From: Flavimobilis sp052324925
GTDB lineage: Bacteria > Actinomycetota > Actinomycetes > Actinomycetales > Cellulomonadaceae
Strand: one strand, 5' to 3'
DNA: 64,000 bases
NCBI GenBank assembly: GCA_052324925.1
Contig: JBQPRE010000002.1
In this document: positions 15,678 to 24,979 of the stretch, one piece after another
How the letters are laid out: each line of letters begins with the position of its first letter
How positions within the stretch are numbered: position 1 is the stretch's first letter
Notes under the pieces: generated by a model
What the model was told of the DNA's origin: nothing
Seen by the model: only the letters and a program-made list of their open reading frames with translations
Databases searched by the model: none
Made by a program: the position numbers and the translations under genes

Positions 15678-18395
15678 TCAGGCCTTCGGCTTCCGGGCCT
15701 CGGGTTCACCGAGCTCGGAGCTCACGACGACGATGCCGCCCTGAACGTCTGCGGAACCCTGCCCCTCGGCCGCGGCCACGAGGATGAGCTCGCCCGTCAC
15801 TCGTCCGGCGCCGCGCACGTCGCCGACAGCCTGCTCGACCGCCGCGAGCGAGGCTTCGGGCACGGCGACCTCTGCGCGGAGGATCGGCGTCCGCATCGAG
15901 ACCTTGGCCTCCGACTTCACCTTGCGGAGCGCCGCGAGCGCGTTCCCGGCAGCGGTGAGCTCAGCGAGGTGTGCGTCGGGCCCCGCGGCCGCACGCAACG
16001 GCGCCGAGACGGGCCACGGTGCGGTGTGAACCGAACCCTCGCGCCACCACGACCACACCTCGTCGGTCGCGAAGGGCAGGACGGGAGCGAAGAGCCGCAG
16101 CATCGTGTCGAGCGCGAGCGCGAGCGCGGTGCGCGCCGAGAGGGTCTCGGCCGAGACCTCGTCCTCGCCGCCGCCGTAGGCGCGATCCTTGACGAGCTCG
16201 AGGTAGTCGTCGCAGAACGTCCAGAAGAACGTCTCGGACTGCTCGAGAGCGCGCGTGTGGTCGTACGCGGCCAGTGCGTCGGTCGCGGCGTCGACGACGT
16301 CGGCGAGCCCCGCGAGCATCGCGCGGTCGATCGCGACCGTGACGGCCGCGGGGTCGAGGCGGATCTCGCCCTCGCCCGCGAACGACAGCGCGAACTTCGA
16401 CGCGTTGAGGACCTTGATCGCGAGGCGGCGCCCGATCTTCATCTGCCCGACCTCGAACGCCGCGTCCGTGCCGAGGCGAGCCGACGCCGCCCAGTAGCGC
16501 ACCGCGTCCGAGCCGTGCTCCTCGAGCAGGCCCATGGGCGTGACGACGTTGCCCTTGGACTTCGACATCTTCTTACGGTCCGGGTCGAGGATCCAGCCGG
16601 AGATCGCGGCGTCGGCCCACGGCAGCGAGCCGTGCTCGAGGTGGGAGCGCACGACGGTCGAGAAGAGCCAGGTGCGGATGATGTCCTGACCCTGCGGGCG
16701 CAGGTTCATGGGGAACACCCGCGAGAAGAGGTCGGGGTCGGAGAGCCAGCCGCCCGCGATCTGCGGGGTGAGCGAGCTCGTCGCCCACGTGTCCATGATG
16801 TCGGGGTCGCCGACGAAGCCGCCCGCGACGCCTCGCTGCTCCGCGGTGAAGCCTGCGGGAACGTCCGAGGAGGGGTCGATCGGGAGCGAGGCCGCGTCGG
16901 GCACGATCGGGGAGTCCCACACGGGCTCGCCGTGCTCGTCGACGGGGTACCAGACCGGGATCGGGACGCCGAAGAAGCGCTGGCGCGAGACGAGCCAGTC
17001 GCCGTTGAGGCCACCCACCCAGTTCTCGTAGCGCACACGCATGAAGTCAGGGTGGAAGCCCAGCTCGCTGCCGCGCGCGAGGAGCGCGGCGTTGAGCTCG
17101 GCGTCGCGGCCGCCATTGCGGATGTACCACTGGCGGCTCGTGACGATCTCGAGGGGCTTGTCGCCCTTCTCGAAGAAGTTCGTCTTGCGCTGCGTCGCCG
17201 TGGGTTCGCCATCGAGGTCGCCCGAGGCGCGCAGGGCGTCGACGACCGCGGTGCGCGCCGAGAACGTCGTCTTGCCCGCCATCTCCGCGAACATCGTGCG
17301 ACCCGCGTCGGTGGCGAGCCAGTCGGGGGTGTCGCGGATGATGCGACCGTCGCGGCCGAGAACCGAACGCGTCGGAAGCTGCAGCTCGCGCCACCACTGG
17401 ACATCGGTGAGATCGCCGAACGTGCAGCACATCGCGATGCCCGCGCCCTTGTCAGGCTCGGCCGCCGGGTGCGGCAGCACGGGGACGTCGACGCCGAACA
17501 GCGGCGACGACACGGTCGTGCCGAACAGATGCTGGTAGCGCTCGTCGTCGGGGTGGGCGATGAGGGCGACGCACGCGGGCAGGAGCTCAGGACGCGTCGT
17601 CTCGATCTGGACGGGAGTGCCGTCGGGGGCGTGGAAGTTCACCTTGTGGAAGTGGCCCGGGTAGTCACGCGCCTCGAGCTCGGCCTGCGCGACCGCGGTC
17701 TGGAAGGTGACGTCCCACAGCCCCGGGGCTTCGGCCGTGTAGGCCTCGCCCCGCGCAAGGTTGCGCAGGAAGGCAGTCTGGGCAACCGCCTGGGCGTCCT
17801 TGCCGATCGTCTGGTACGTGCGCGTCCAGTCGACCGAGAGGCCGAGATGACGCCACAGGGCCTCGAACTGCTTCTCGTCCTCCGCCGTGAGCCGCTCGCA
17901 CAGCTCGACGAAGTTCTTGCGGCTGATGGGCTGCTGGTCGGCCGCCTTGACGCTCTTGCCCTCGGCGCCCTCGAACGGAGGCTCGTAGCCCTCGACGTAA
18001 GGAAGCGACGGGTCGCAGCGCACACCGTAGTAGTTCTGGACGCGACGCTCGGTGGGCAGACCGTTGTCGTCCCAGCCCATCGGGTAGAAGACGCTCTTGC
18101 CGCGCATGCGCTGGAAGCGCGCGATGACGTCGGTGTGGGTGTAGCTGAAGACGTGCCCGACGTGGAGCGACCCCGAGACGGTCGGTGGGGGCGTGTCGAT
18201 CGAGTAGACGTCGGCGCGCTCAGCCGTGCGGTCGAACGCGTAGGTCTCCTCGGCGGTCCAGCGGGCATTGTAGCGATCTTCGAGACCGTCAAGGCTCACC
18301 TTGTCCGGTACCTCGCGCACGACGGCGGTGATGACGCCGTCGGCGTTCGCGGTCGTGGCGGAGGTGGTCGGTTCGGAAGGTGAGGGTGCACTCAT
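15678..18395 (-). CDS. valS: valyl-tRNA synthetase
   Basis: Charges tRNA-Val and edits mischarged threonine. The product has 905 residues, with the class I signatures HVGH in TVSGSLHVGHVFSYTHTD and KMSKS in DRKKMSKSKGNVVTP, the GWDDNGLPTERR block, an editing domain in between, and a C-terminal anticodon-binding region ending in a short helical arm. I placed the start at the ATG of MSAPSPSEPTTSATTANADG. It is divergent from the F420-dependent oxidoreductase gene with 81 bases between. No T-box is visible upstream, unlike ileS. Confidence 0.95.
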   Translation of the reverse strand: MSAPSPSEPTTSATTANADGVITAVVREVPDKVSLDGLEDRYNARWTAEETYAFDRTAERADVYSIDTPPPTVSGSLHVGHVFSYTHTDVIARFQRMRGKSVFYPMGWDDNGLPTERRVQNYYGVRCDPSLPYVEGYEPPFEGAEGKSVKAADQQPISRKNFVELCERLTAEDEKQFEALWRHLGLSVDWTRTYQTIGKDAQAVAQTAFLRNLARGEAYTAEAPGLWDVTFQTAVAQAELEARDYPGHFHKVNFHAPDGTPVQIETTRPELLPACVALIAHPDDERYQHLFGTTVSSPLFGVDVPVLPHPAAEPDKGAGIAMCCTFGDLTDVQWWRELQLPTRSVLGRDGRIIRDTPDWLATDAGRTMFAEMAGKTTFSARTAVVDALRASGDLDGEPTATQRKTNFFEKGDKPLEIVTSRQWYIRNGGRDAELNAALLARGSELGFHPDFMRVRYENWVGGLNGDWLVSRQRFFGVPIPVWYPVDEHGEPVWDSPIVPDAASLPIDPSSDVPAGFTAEQRGVAGGFVGDPDIMDTWATSSLTPQIAGGWLSDPDLFSRVFPMNLRPQGQDIIRTWLFSTVVRSHLEHGSLPWADAAISGWILDPDRKKMSKSKGNVVTPMGLLEEHGSDAVRYWAASARLGTDAAFEVGQMKIGRRLAIKVLNASKFALSFAGEGEIRLDPAAVTVAIDRAMLAGLADVVDAATDALAAYDHTRALEQSETFFWTFCDDYLELVKDRAYGGGEDEVSAETLSARTALALALDTMLRLFAPVLPFATDEVWSWWREGSVHTAPWPVSAPLRAAAGPDAHLAELTAAGNALAALRKVKSEAKVSMRTPILRAEVAVPEASLAAVEQAVGDVRGAGRVTGELILVAAAEGQGSADVQGGIVVVSSELGEPEARKPKA

Positions 18396-18476
18396 GGTCA
18401 GCGATTCTCCCAGATCTTGGAGGTGGTCTGCGCACGTGTCCGGCACGTGTGCCCCCAGGCGTCCTACGCTGGACAC

Positions 18477-19475
18477 ATGGACCTCACGATCGGCTACGCC
18501 GCGATGCTCGAGCAGTTCCACCCGACCGAGATCGTCGAGCTCTCGGCCTACGCCGAGGAGCACGGCTTCTCGGGCGTCATGGCGGCGGACCACTTCCAGC
18601 CGTGGGTTCCTCAGCAGGGCCACAGCGCGTTCGTCTGGAACGTGCTCGCGGCGCTCGGCGAGCGCACACGCGGCGACATCGGTCCCGGGGTCACGGCGCC
18701 GACCTTCCGCTGGCACCCGGCGATGGTCGCGCAGGCGAGCGCGACGCTCGCCGCGATGTACCCGGGACGCCACTGGCTCGGCCTGGGCTCGGGCGAGGCC
18801 CTCAACGAGCACATCACGGGCCAGTACTGGCCTGAGGCACCCGAGCGCATCAACCGCATGTTCGAGGCGATCGAGATGATCAAGAAGCTCTTCACCGCCT
18901 CGCTCGCGGGCAAGGACACGAAGCACGCGGGCCAGTTCTATAAGCTCGAGTCGACGCGCCTGTGGACGATGCCCGAGGTCGCCCCTGAGATCCTCGTCGC
19001 GACGGCCGGCCCCGTCACCGCGAAGCGCGCGGGACGGCACGCCGACGGCCTCATCACCGTGGGGGCGCCCCTCGAGAAGATCTCGATGCTCTTCGGCAAG
19101 TTCGACGACGGCGTGCGCGAGTCGGGACGCGACCCTGAGTCCCTCCCGAAGGTCCTCCAGATCCACCTGTCGTGGGCTCCGACCGACGCCGAGGCCATGA
19201 CGAACGCCATGACCGAGTGGCCCAACGGGGGCATGAAGTTCCCCAAGGCCGACATCCGCTCGCCCTTCGAGTTCGAGCAGATCGCCAAGCTCGTGCGCCC
19301 CGAAGACTTCGAGGGCCGCATGGTCATCTCGTCCGACCCTGACGTCCACCGCGCCAACATCCAGAAGTACGTCGACCTCGGCTTTGACCGCATCTACCTC
19401 CACAACGTCGGTCGCAACCAGCGCGAGTGGATCGACGTCTTCTCCCGTGACGTCCTCCCGAAGCTCGTGCGGTGA
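18477..19475 (+). CDS. F420-dependent LLM-class oxidoreductase, Fgd-like
   Basis: A 332-residue luciferase-like TIM-barrel flavin/deazaflavin oxidoreductase. The start MDLTIGYAAMLEQFHP, the ADHFQPWVPQQGHSAFVW block, GPGVTAPTFRWHPAMVAQA and LGLGSGEALNEHITG match the F420-dependent glucose-6-phosphate dehydrogenase-like group, so it probably reduces F420 using a sugar or alcohol donor. The true substrate is unknown. Its stop overlaps the start of the gamma-glutamyl ligase gene by four bases (GTGA), a tight two-gene F420 operon. I chose the ATG over an upstream GTG that lacks similarity. Confidence 0.85.
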   Translation: MDLTIGYAAMLEQFHPTEIVELSAYAEEHGFSGVMAADHFQPWVPQQGHSAFVWNVLAALGERTRGDIGPGVTAPTFRWHPAMVAQASATLAAMYPGRHWLGLGSGEALNEHITGQYWPEAPERINRMFEAIEMIKKLFTASLAGKDTKHAGQFYKLESTRLWTMPEVAPEILVATAGPVTAKRAGRHADGLITVGAPLEKISMLFGKFDDGVRESGRDPESLPKVLQIHLSWAPTDAEAMTNAMTEWPNGGMKFPKADIRSPFEFEQIAKLVRPEDFEGRMVISSDPDVHRANIQKYVDLGFDRIYLHNVGRNQREWIDVFSRDVLPKLVR

Positions 19476-20275
19476 GCGGCTTCTCGGTCACGGCCCCCGA
19501 CGGCATCGGTGAGGTGAGCTCGGGCGACGACCTCCCAGCGCTCGTCGCGGCCGCGTGCCCCGACCTCGCGGACGGTGACATCGTCGTCGTCGCGAGCAAG
19601 ATTGTCTCGAAGTCGGAGGGGCGTTTCGTCGTCGCTGCCGACCGTGAGGACGCGATCACCGCCGAGACGGTGCGCGTCGTTGCCGAGCGAGCCAGGTCAG
19701 CCGGGCCCCCGCTGCGCATCGTCGAGAACCACCTGGGCCTCGTCATGGCAGCCGCCGGAGTCGACGCGTCGAACACTCCCGAGGGCACTGTGCTGCTGCT
19801 TCCGCGCGACCCCGACGCCTCGGCGCGGCGCCTGCGCGCGGGACTGCGTTCGCTTCTCGGCGTCACCGTGGGCGTTCTCGTCACCGACACGACGGGGCGC
19901 GTGTGGCGCGACGGCCTCGTCGATCTCGCGATCGGTGCGGCCGGTGTGCGCGTCGTCGAGGACGAGCGCGGGCGTCGTGACTCGGCAGGACGAGAGCTGG
20001 GCATGACCGTGCGCGCGGTCGCCGACGAGATCGCGGCGGCTGCCGACCTCGCCAAGGGCAAGGTTGCGGGACGCCCGGTCGCGGTCGTGCGCGGGCTCGC
20101 GCACCTCACGACCGACGACGACGGGCCTGGCGCGCGCGTCCTGCCGCGGCTGGGGGAGGACGACCTCTTCAGCGAAGGCACAGCGGAGGCATATGCACGC
20201 GGCCTCGCCGACGGGAGCGCGCGCGCTCGCACGTCAAAGGCGGAGGTCAGCCCTTCTCGACGGGAATGGCCGTGA
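19472..20275 (+). CDS. cofE: coenzyme F420-0:L-glutamate gamma-ligase
   Basis: Adds gamma-linked glutamates to F420-0, the last step in making F420. The 267-residue product has the CofE/FbiB N-terminal domain motifs DGDIVVVASKIVSKSEGR, RIVENHLGLVMAAAGVDASN, GVTVGVLVTDTTGRVWRDGLVDLAIG and DEIAAAADLAKGKVAGRPVAVVRG. It is the stand-alone CofE length and lacks the C-terminal FMN/nitroreductase-like domain of mycobacterial FbiB. GTG start inside the oxidoreductase stop. Its 3' end overlaps the opposing lipoprotein gene by 29 bases. No other F420 biosynthetic gene is in the window. Confidence 0.9.
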   Translation: MSGFSVTAPDGIGEVSSGDDLPALVAAACPDLADGDIVVVASKIVSKSEGRFVVAADREDAITAETVRVVAERARSAGPPLRIVENHLGLVMAAAGVDASNTPEGTVLLLPRDPDASARRLRAGLRSLLGVTVGVLVTDTTGRVWRDGLVDLAIGAAGVRVVEDERGRRDSAGRELGMTVRAVADEIAAAADLAKGKVAGRPVAVVRGLAHLTTDDDGPGARVLPRLGEDDLFSEGTAEAYARGLADGSARARTSKAEVSPSRREWP

Positions 20276-21848
20276 GGCGGAATGGATCAAGCCCCAGCGG
20301 CCGGGCCTGCACCGTCACCTCGGTGAGGCTCGAAGCCCCGCCAAAGTCGGGGTACACGACCGAGAACGTGCGTGACTGGCCACCGTCGAGCCGGTTCTGG
20401 ATCGAGAGCTCCGCGAGCGGGAGCCACACCTCGTCCTTGGGGGCGGCGCCGTCAACGAGGTAGTCGGCCGGGTGGACCTGCTCGGCGCCGACGAGCAGCC
20501 GCACGGCCCCGGCCGTGCGGCTGATCAACGTCGAGTCGCCTCCGCGCGCATTGACGCGCGGGCCAAGCCCACCCAGCATGAACGACGAGTTCACTGCGTC
20601 GTCGGTTGCTGTGACCTCGAGGTCCACGACGATGTTGCCGTCGATGAGGCGGGCGCGAGGTGCCCGAAGGCGGAACTGCCGGGCGCCGTCGAACGTCACC
20701 CCGTCGGCACCGCTGGCCGTCTGGCCGTCCTCAAGCGGGGGCAGCTCTCCTGTGGCAACCTCGCGCTCGGTCGTCACGGTCGACTCAAGCGTGAGGCCGA
20801 CACGTCGGTTCTTGGTGCGGTTGGCGGCGCTGTCGTTCGGGACGAGCGGCTCGGACTCGCCGCGCCCCGAGTCCTCGATCGCATAGTCGTCGCTCGCGAG
20901 AGCGGCGCGCAAGGCCTTCGCGACGGCGGCCGCGCGACGTTCGGACAGGCGCTGGTTGTCCGCGGTCGACCCGTTGTCGTCCGTGTGCCCAACAACGGCG
21001 ACCGTTCCGGGCTCGCGCGTCCGGATGGTCGCGGCCGCACGCTCGATCGCCTTCTTGGCGGCGCCCGTCAGCGTTGCTTCATTGACGGCGAACAGGACGT
21101 CGGAACCGAGGTTGATGACGACCTTCTCGACCGACGTCTCGGTGACGATCGCGTCCTCGAGCTCGGACGTCATCGACTGGAGCTCAAAGACGGGAGCCGC
21201 AGCAACCGACGTGAGGTCGAAGGGCCGGACGCGAGCCTCGGCAGGCATGGGGGGAGGGACGTCACCCTCGATGATCGGAACCGCCGGGACGTAGGGCGCT
21301 CCGGGAAGGAAGAGGCCGAGCGACGTGACTCCGGCCTCAGGTGCGGCGAAGGCGATCTGGATGCGCGGCGAGGTGCCTTGCCCTGCGCGCCCGTCGGCAT
21401 ACGTGGCGACGGGCTTGCCCGCCGCATCGGTCGCGACCTGGCGCACGGTGTTGGCACGGAGGTCGACGAGCCGCACACCCGAGTACTGCGGGGCCTTGAG
21501 ATAACCGCCGCCGAGGAGCTTCGAGGGCAGGCCCCCGTCGTCGCTCAGGCCCGTGTAGTCGATCGTCGCCACAACAAGGTTGCCCGTACGGACGAGCGGG
21601 CGGACGGTCGCAGTCGCCTGCGCACCGCCCACAGCGACGGGGAGCGTCGCGACCGCAGCCTCGGTGGACGGCGATGTCTCACGAGGTGCGGCCGAGGTCG
21701 GACCACTCGTCGAGCCCGACGTTGTCTCTGACGGGCTCGGCTGCGGGGGCGCGGGGGTCTGCCCACCTCCTGTGCACCCCGCAAGGAGCGTGAGCGTCAC
21801 GACGGGCACGAGCAGGCGGAACGTCCGAGATGGTGAAGAGGTGGGCAC
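20247..21848 (-). CDS. OmpA-domain lipoprotein
   Basis: The 533-residue secreted protein starts with a GTG and a lipoprotein signal (SRTFRLLVPVVTLTLLAGC; Cys at about residue 25), then a Pro/Ser/Thr linker. A central OmpA/MotB-like peptidoglycan-binding domain at about residues 243-352 contains VLFAVNEATL, VVGHTDDNGSTADNQRLSERRA and NRTKNRRVGLTLE. Unknown beta-rich regions flank it on both sides. It probably anchors a surface component to peptidoglycan. It lies 97 bases downstream of the ABC ATPase gene on the same strand and may belong to that operon. Confidence 0.75.
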   Translation of the reverse strand: MPTSSPSRTFRLLVPVVTLTLLAGCTGGGQTPAPPQPSPSETTSGSTSGPTSAAPRETSPSTEAAVATLPVAVGGAQATATVRPLVRTGNLVVATIDYTGLSDDGGLPSKLLGGGYLKAPQYSGVRLVDLRANTVRQVATDAAGKPVATYADGRAGQGTSPRIQIAFAAPEAGVTSLGLFLPGAPYVPAVPIIEGDVPPPMPAEARVRPFDLTSVAAAPVFELQSMTSELEDAIVTETSVEKVVINLGSDVLFAVNEATLTGAAKKAIERAAATIRTREPGTVAVVGHTDDNGSTADNQRLSERRAAAVAKALRAALASDDYAIEDSGRGESEPLVPNDSAANRTKNRRVGLTLESTVTTEREVATGELPPLEDGQTASGADGVTFDGARQFRLRAPRARLIDGNIVVDLEVTATDDAVNSSFMLGGLGPRVNARGGDSTLISRTAGAVRLLVGAEQVHPADYLVDGAAPKDEVWLPLAELSIQNRLDGGQSRTFSVVYPDFGGASSLTEVTVQARPLGLDPFRLTAIPVEKG

Positions 21849-21945
21849 ATCGGGACGCTAGCAGGGCGGGGATGGGTCCGCCTGCCGAGCGCTGCGGGGC
21901 AGGAGCGCCGCGGAGGACGGGCGCGCCGCCTCCTCGCACGTCCGG

Positions 21946-22779
21946 TTACAGGACGAGCAACGGCCGTCCTGTGCGCGGGTGGACGAGGACGTCGGGGCGG
22001 ACTCCCCAGACCTCCGCGACGACGTCGGGCGTGAGGACGTCCTCGACTCGTCCCTCGACGACGACTCGGCCGTGAGCGAGGACGACGACGTGGTCGCACC
22101 AGGCAGCCGCGAGGGTGAGGTCATGAAGCGCTGTGAGAACGGTCGCGCCCTCGCCCGCCAGGCTCGTGAGCAGCGTGAGGAGCTCGCGTTGGGCAGCGAT
22201 GTCGAGGTGGTTGGTCGGCTCGTCGAGCACGAGGAGATCGGCCTCCTGGGCGAGAGCCCGGGCGACGTGCGCGCGCTGCCGCTCACCGCCCGAGAGTGTC
22301 GTGAGATCGCGGTGGGCCAGACCGGTTGCGCCCGCTCGCGCGAGAGCGCGGGCGACGGCGTCGTGATCGTCGGCCGAAGGCGGTGCACACCAGCCGCGGT
22401 GCGGGACTCTGCCGAGCTCGGCCGCGTCCGCGACGGTGAGACTCCGGTCGGCGCTCGCCTCTTGCTCGACGAACGCCGCGATGCGAGCGCGCGCGCGCCG
22501 ACCGAGGCCAGCGAGATCCTGGCCGTTGAATGTCACCGTTCCGGATGAGGGACGCGTGACGCCCGCAACGAGTCGCAGGACGGAGGACTTCCCTGAGCCG
22601 TTAGGTCCGAGCAGACCTGTCACGCACCCTGCTGGCGCGCGGAAGGACACGTCGTCGACGATGCGACGGGAGCCCACCGACCACGCAAGGTCATGCCCGA
22701 CCAGCCCCGCTGCGTCGCTCAGCTGAGCGTACGAGTCGTCACGGGTGCTGCCCGTGGTGCGGGGCGCTGCTCCGGTCAC
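21946..22779 (-). CDS. proposed F420-0 ABC transporter, ATP-binding protein
   Basis: ATPase of a metal-chelate/B12-type importer, 277 residues. Walker A GPNGSGKSS near residue 58, Q-loop AAFVEQEAS, signature LSGGERQRAHVARAL, Walker B LLVLDEPTNHLD and switch His in LTALHDLTLA are intact. By itself it looks like a FecE/BtuD-type siderophore or cobalamin ATPase. Next to cofE and an F420-dependent oxidoreductase it fits the three-gene cassette (as I recall, TIGR03868/03869/03873) proposed to import F420-0. GTG start overlaps the permease stop by four bases. Confidence 0.75.
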   Translation of the reverse strand: MTGAAPRTTGSTRDDSYAQLSDAAGLVGHDLAWSVGSRRIVDDVSFRAPAGCVTGLLGPNGSGKSSVLRLVAGVTRPSSGTVTFNGQDLAGLGRRARARIAAFVEQEASADRSLTVADAAELGRVPHRGWCAPPSADDHDAVARALARAGATGLAHRDLTTLSGGERQRAHVARALAQEADLLVLDEPTNHLDIAAQRELLTLLTSLAGEGATVLTALHDLTLAAAWCDHVVVLAHGRVVVEGRVEDVLTPDVVAEVWGVRPDVLVHPRTGRPLLVL

Positions 22780-23933
22780 GACAGCGTCTTTCGTGTGCGG
22801 TGAAGCAGCCAGGCAAACGCGGGCGCACCGAGCGCGGCGGTGACGACACCGACAGGGAGCTCGCGTGGCTCGAACGCAGTCCGCGCGAGCGTGTCAGCAA
22901 GGACGAGGACGATGGCGCCGAGAACCGCTGACACGGGAAGAACTGACCGGTGGCGTGAACCCACCACGGCGCGAACGGCATGCGGCAGGACGAGCCCGAC
23001 GAAGCCGATCGCGCCCGAGACCGACACGAGCGCACCCGTGAGGAGCGCAACGCCGCCGAGGAGGACCCACCGGATCTGCGTGACCGGGATGCCCAGTGCG
23101 GTCGCGGCGTGATCACCGAAGGTCATGGCGTCGAGGACGTTCCCCGCCGCGGCGAGGGGCAACCCCAGGACGACCAGCGCGACGCCAGCGATGGCGACCG
23201 CCGACCATCCCGCACCCGCGACCGAACCCATGAGCCACGTGAGGACTTCACGATACGAGTCGCCTTCGGCCGACCAGAAGATGACGAGGCTCGTTCCCGC
23301 GGCACACAGCTGGCTCACGGCGAGGCCTGCGAGGACGGTGCGGGTGGGAGTGAGGGCGCCGAGTGCCCCCGCAAGGGTGAGCGACGCGACCAGGGCGAGT
23401 GCTGCGCCGGCAAAGGCTGCGACCGGGAGCAGCAGGCTCACCCCGAGCAGAAGGACGCTCACGGCCCCGAGGCTGGCGCCCGACGACAGGCCCAGGAGAT
23501 AGGGGTCGGCCAGAGGGTTGCGCGTGAGGGCTTGCATGACGACACCGCACACTGCGAGGCCGGCGCCCACCGCAGCCGCAGTGAGCGCGCGGGGAAGGCG
23601 CCCCTCCCAGACGATCGCGTCACGAAGCGGTGAGAGCGCACCCTCGACGCCAAAGACGTGGTGGCGGACGGACGACCACACTTCTCCGGCAGTGAGGTGC
23701 GCGGGCCCGACGAGGACCGCAACGAGGAGCACCCCCACGAGAGCCGCCACGCCGAGACTGACGAGAAGAACCGTCGACGGAACCGCACGTGGCCTGACCT
23801 CGCGCATCGCAAGGCCGCGCCGTGCCTCACGGCGCCCCGCCTCACCGTCCCCGTCCGTGACGCGGACCGGGGCGAGCGTGGGCTTGCTCCTGGCGGAACG
23901 TGGCGCCTCTGCGCTGGGGCGTGTCGTCGTCAC
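22776..23933 (-). CDS. proposed F420-0 ABC transporter, permease
   Basis: FecCD/BtuC-type permease, 385 residues. A 55-residue hydrophilic N-terminus precedes about nine or ten membrane segments. Family blocks seen: WEGRLPRALTAAAVGAGLAVCG, MQALTRNPLADPYLLGLSSGASLG, GAIGFVGLVLPHAVRAVVG and RELPVGVVTAALGAPAFAWLL. The GTG was chosen because it overlaps the binding-protein stop by four bases; a later in-frame ATG, MREVRPRAVPS, would remove the hydrophilic leader. Assignment to F420-0 rests on context. Confidence 0.75.
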   Translation of the reverse strand: MTTTRPSAEAPRSARSKPTLAPVRVTDGDGEAGRREARRGLAMREVRPRAVPSTVLLVSLGVAALVGVLLVAVLVGPAHLTAGEVWSSVRHHVFGVEGALSPLRDAIVWEGRLPRALTAAAVGAGLAVCGVVMQALTRNPLADPYLLGLSSGASLGAVSVLLLGVSLLLPVAAFAGAALALVASLTLAGALGALTPTRTVLAGLAVSQLCAAGTSLVIFWSAEGDSYREVLTWLMGSVAGAGWSAVAIAGVALVVLGLPLAAAGNVLDAMTFGDHAATALGIPVTQIRWVLLGGVALLTGALVSVSGAIGFVGLVLPHAVRAVVGSRHRSVLPVSAVLGAIVLVLADTLARTAFEPRELPVGVVTAALGAPAFAWLLHRTRKTLS

Positions 23934-24979
23934 GGAGCAGTGAGCTCGAGCGTGCGCACGTCGGCCGCGACCTGCTCTGCAGCTGCGACGGTGCGCACAC
24001 CAGCTTCGGTTGCGGGGAAGGGCACGACGACGTAGGCGCCCGCACGGACCGCGCGGAGCTCGCTCGTCACGGCGCCCGACGCGAGGAGCGCCTTCTTCTT
24101 CTCCGCGCTGTTCCACGGGGAGTCGACGAGCACGATGACGTCAGGGTCGGCGGCGGCGATCGCTTCCCAGGACAGTGGACCCCAGGCGTCGTCGATCTCG
24201 GCGCCGATGTTCGTCAGACCGGCTGTCTGCATGATGAGCTGCGGTGCCCCGGTGCCGCCTCCGACGTAGGGAGTGTCGGACCCCGAGGAGAACCACAGGG
24301 CGGACAGGTTCCGCTCGTCGGGGGTCACAGAGTCGAGCTGGGCACGTTGGGTCGCGATGAGGCGCGCCGCTTCCGCGCCGCGGTCAAGGATCGTCCCGAC
24401 CTGAGCGATCTCGTCGAACACGGCGTCGAACGTCAGCGGGTTCGGTGCGTAGGGGGCGGACTTGCATGCCGAGGGGGCCACCAAGGTGCGTACCCCGAGC
24501 TTTTCGAGGCCGGGACGTTCGCCGACTCCTTCGGCTGAGAAGTTGGACTCCCAGCCTGCGTAGACGAGGTCGGGTTCGGCGGCAAGGACGATCTCGCGGC
24601 TGGGAACTCTGTCGGCAAGCACGGGGAGCGCCGCGGCTTGCGCCGTCCACGGTTGAGGGGCAGGCCCGTCGGGGTAGGCGGTGGCGATGATCGAGTCGCC
24701 CGCGCCGAGCGCGAGAACCATCTCGGTTGTTGCTGACTTGATCGTGAGGATCCGCTCGGGGCGTTGCGTGAACGTCACGGTGGTGCCGCAGTTGTCGACG
24801 GTGAGCGGGTAGGCCGTAGCGCTCGCGGACGTGACGGGGGACCCGGCTGTGGTCGCCCCGGGAGCGGCGGCCTGAGTGTCAGACGATGTGCACCCGGCGA
24901 GCGCAAGCGCGGCGACGCTCGCGGCGACGAGGGCGATGAGGGGGGTGGTCGACGACGGGAGGTGACGAGAGCGAGGCAC
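23930..24979 (-). CDS. proposed F420-0 ABC transporter, substrate-binding lipoprotein
   Basis: TroA/BtuF-fold binding protein, 349 residues. Signal peptide with lipobox ALAGC (Cys at about 29), then TVTFTQRPERILTIKSATTEMVLALGAGD split over the first lobe, WESNFSAEGVGERPGLEKLG, and DPDVIVLVDSPWNSAEKK in the second lobe. This family includes cobalamin, heme and siderophore binders. The neighbours make F420-0 the best guess. The GTG start directly precedes the basic signal peptide. I looked upstream for a cobalamin riboswitch and found none that convinced me, which weakly argues against B12. Confidence 0.75.
   Translation of the reverse strand: MPRSRHLPSSTTPLIALVAASVAALALAGCTSSDTQAAAPGATTAGSPVTSASATAYPLTVDNCGTTVTFTQRPERILTIKSATTEMVLALGAGDSIIATAYPDGPAPQPWTAQAAALPVLADRVPSREIVLAAEPDLVYAGWESNFSAEGVGERPGLEKLGVRTLVAPSACKSAPYAPNPLTFDAVFDEIAQVGTILDRGAEAARLIATQRAQLDSVTPDERNLSALWFSSGSDTPYVGGGTGAPQLIMQTAGLTNIGAEIDDAWGPLSWEAIAAADPDVIVLVDSPWNSAEKKKALLASGAVTSELRAVRAGAYVVVPFPATEAGVRTVAAAEQVAADVRTLELTAP

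Noticed and set aside
15969..18383. An 804-codon plus-strand open frame opposite valS
   Set aside because: Arg/Val/Asp-rich antisense of a well-identified valyl-tRNA synthetase; no start context and no motifs.
21946..24979. Annotation of the ABC cassette as vitamin B12 (BtuCDF) or siderophore importer
   Set aside because: Family-level similarity cannot separate these; adjacent cofE and an F420-dependent oxidoreductase favour F420-0. Kept as an alternative in the entries.
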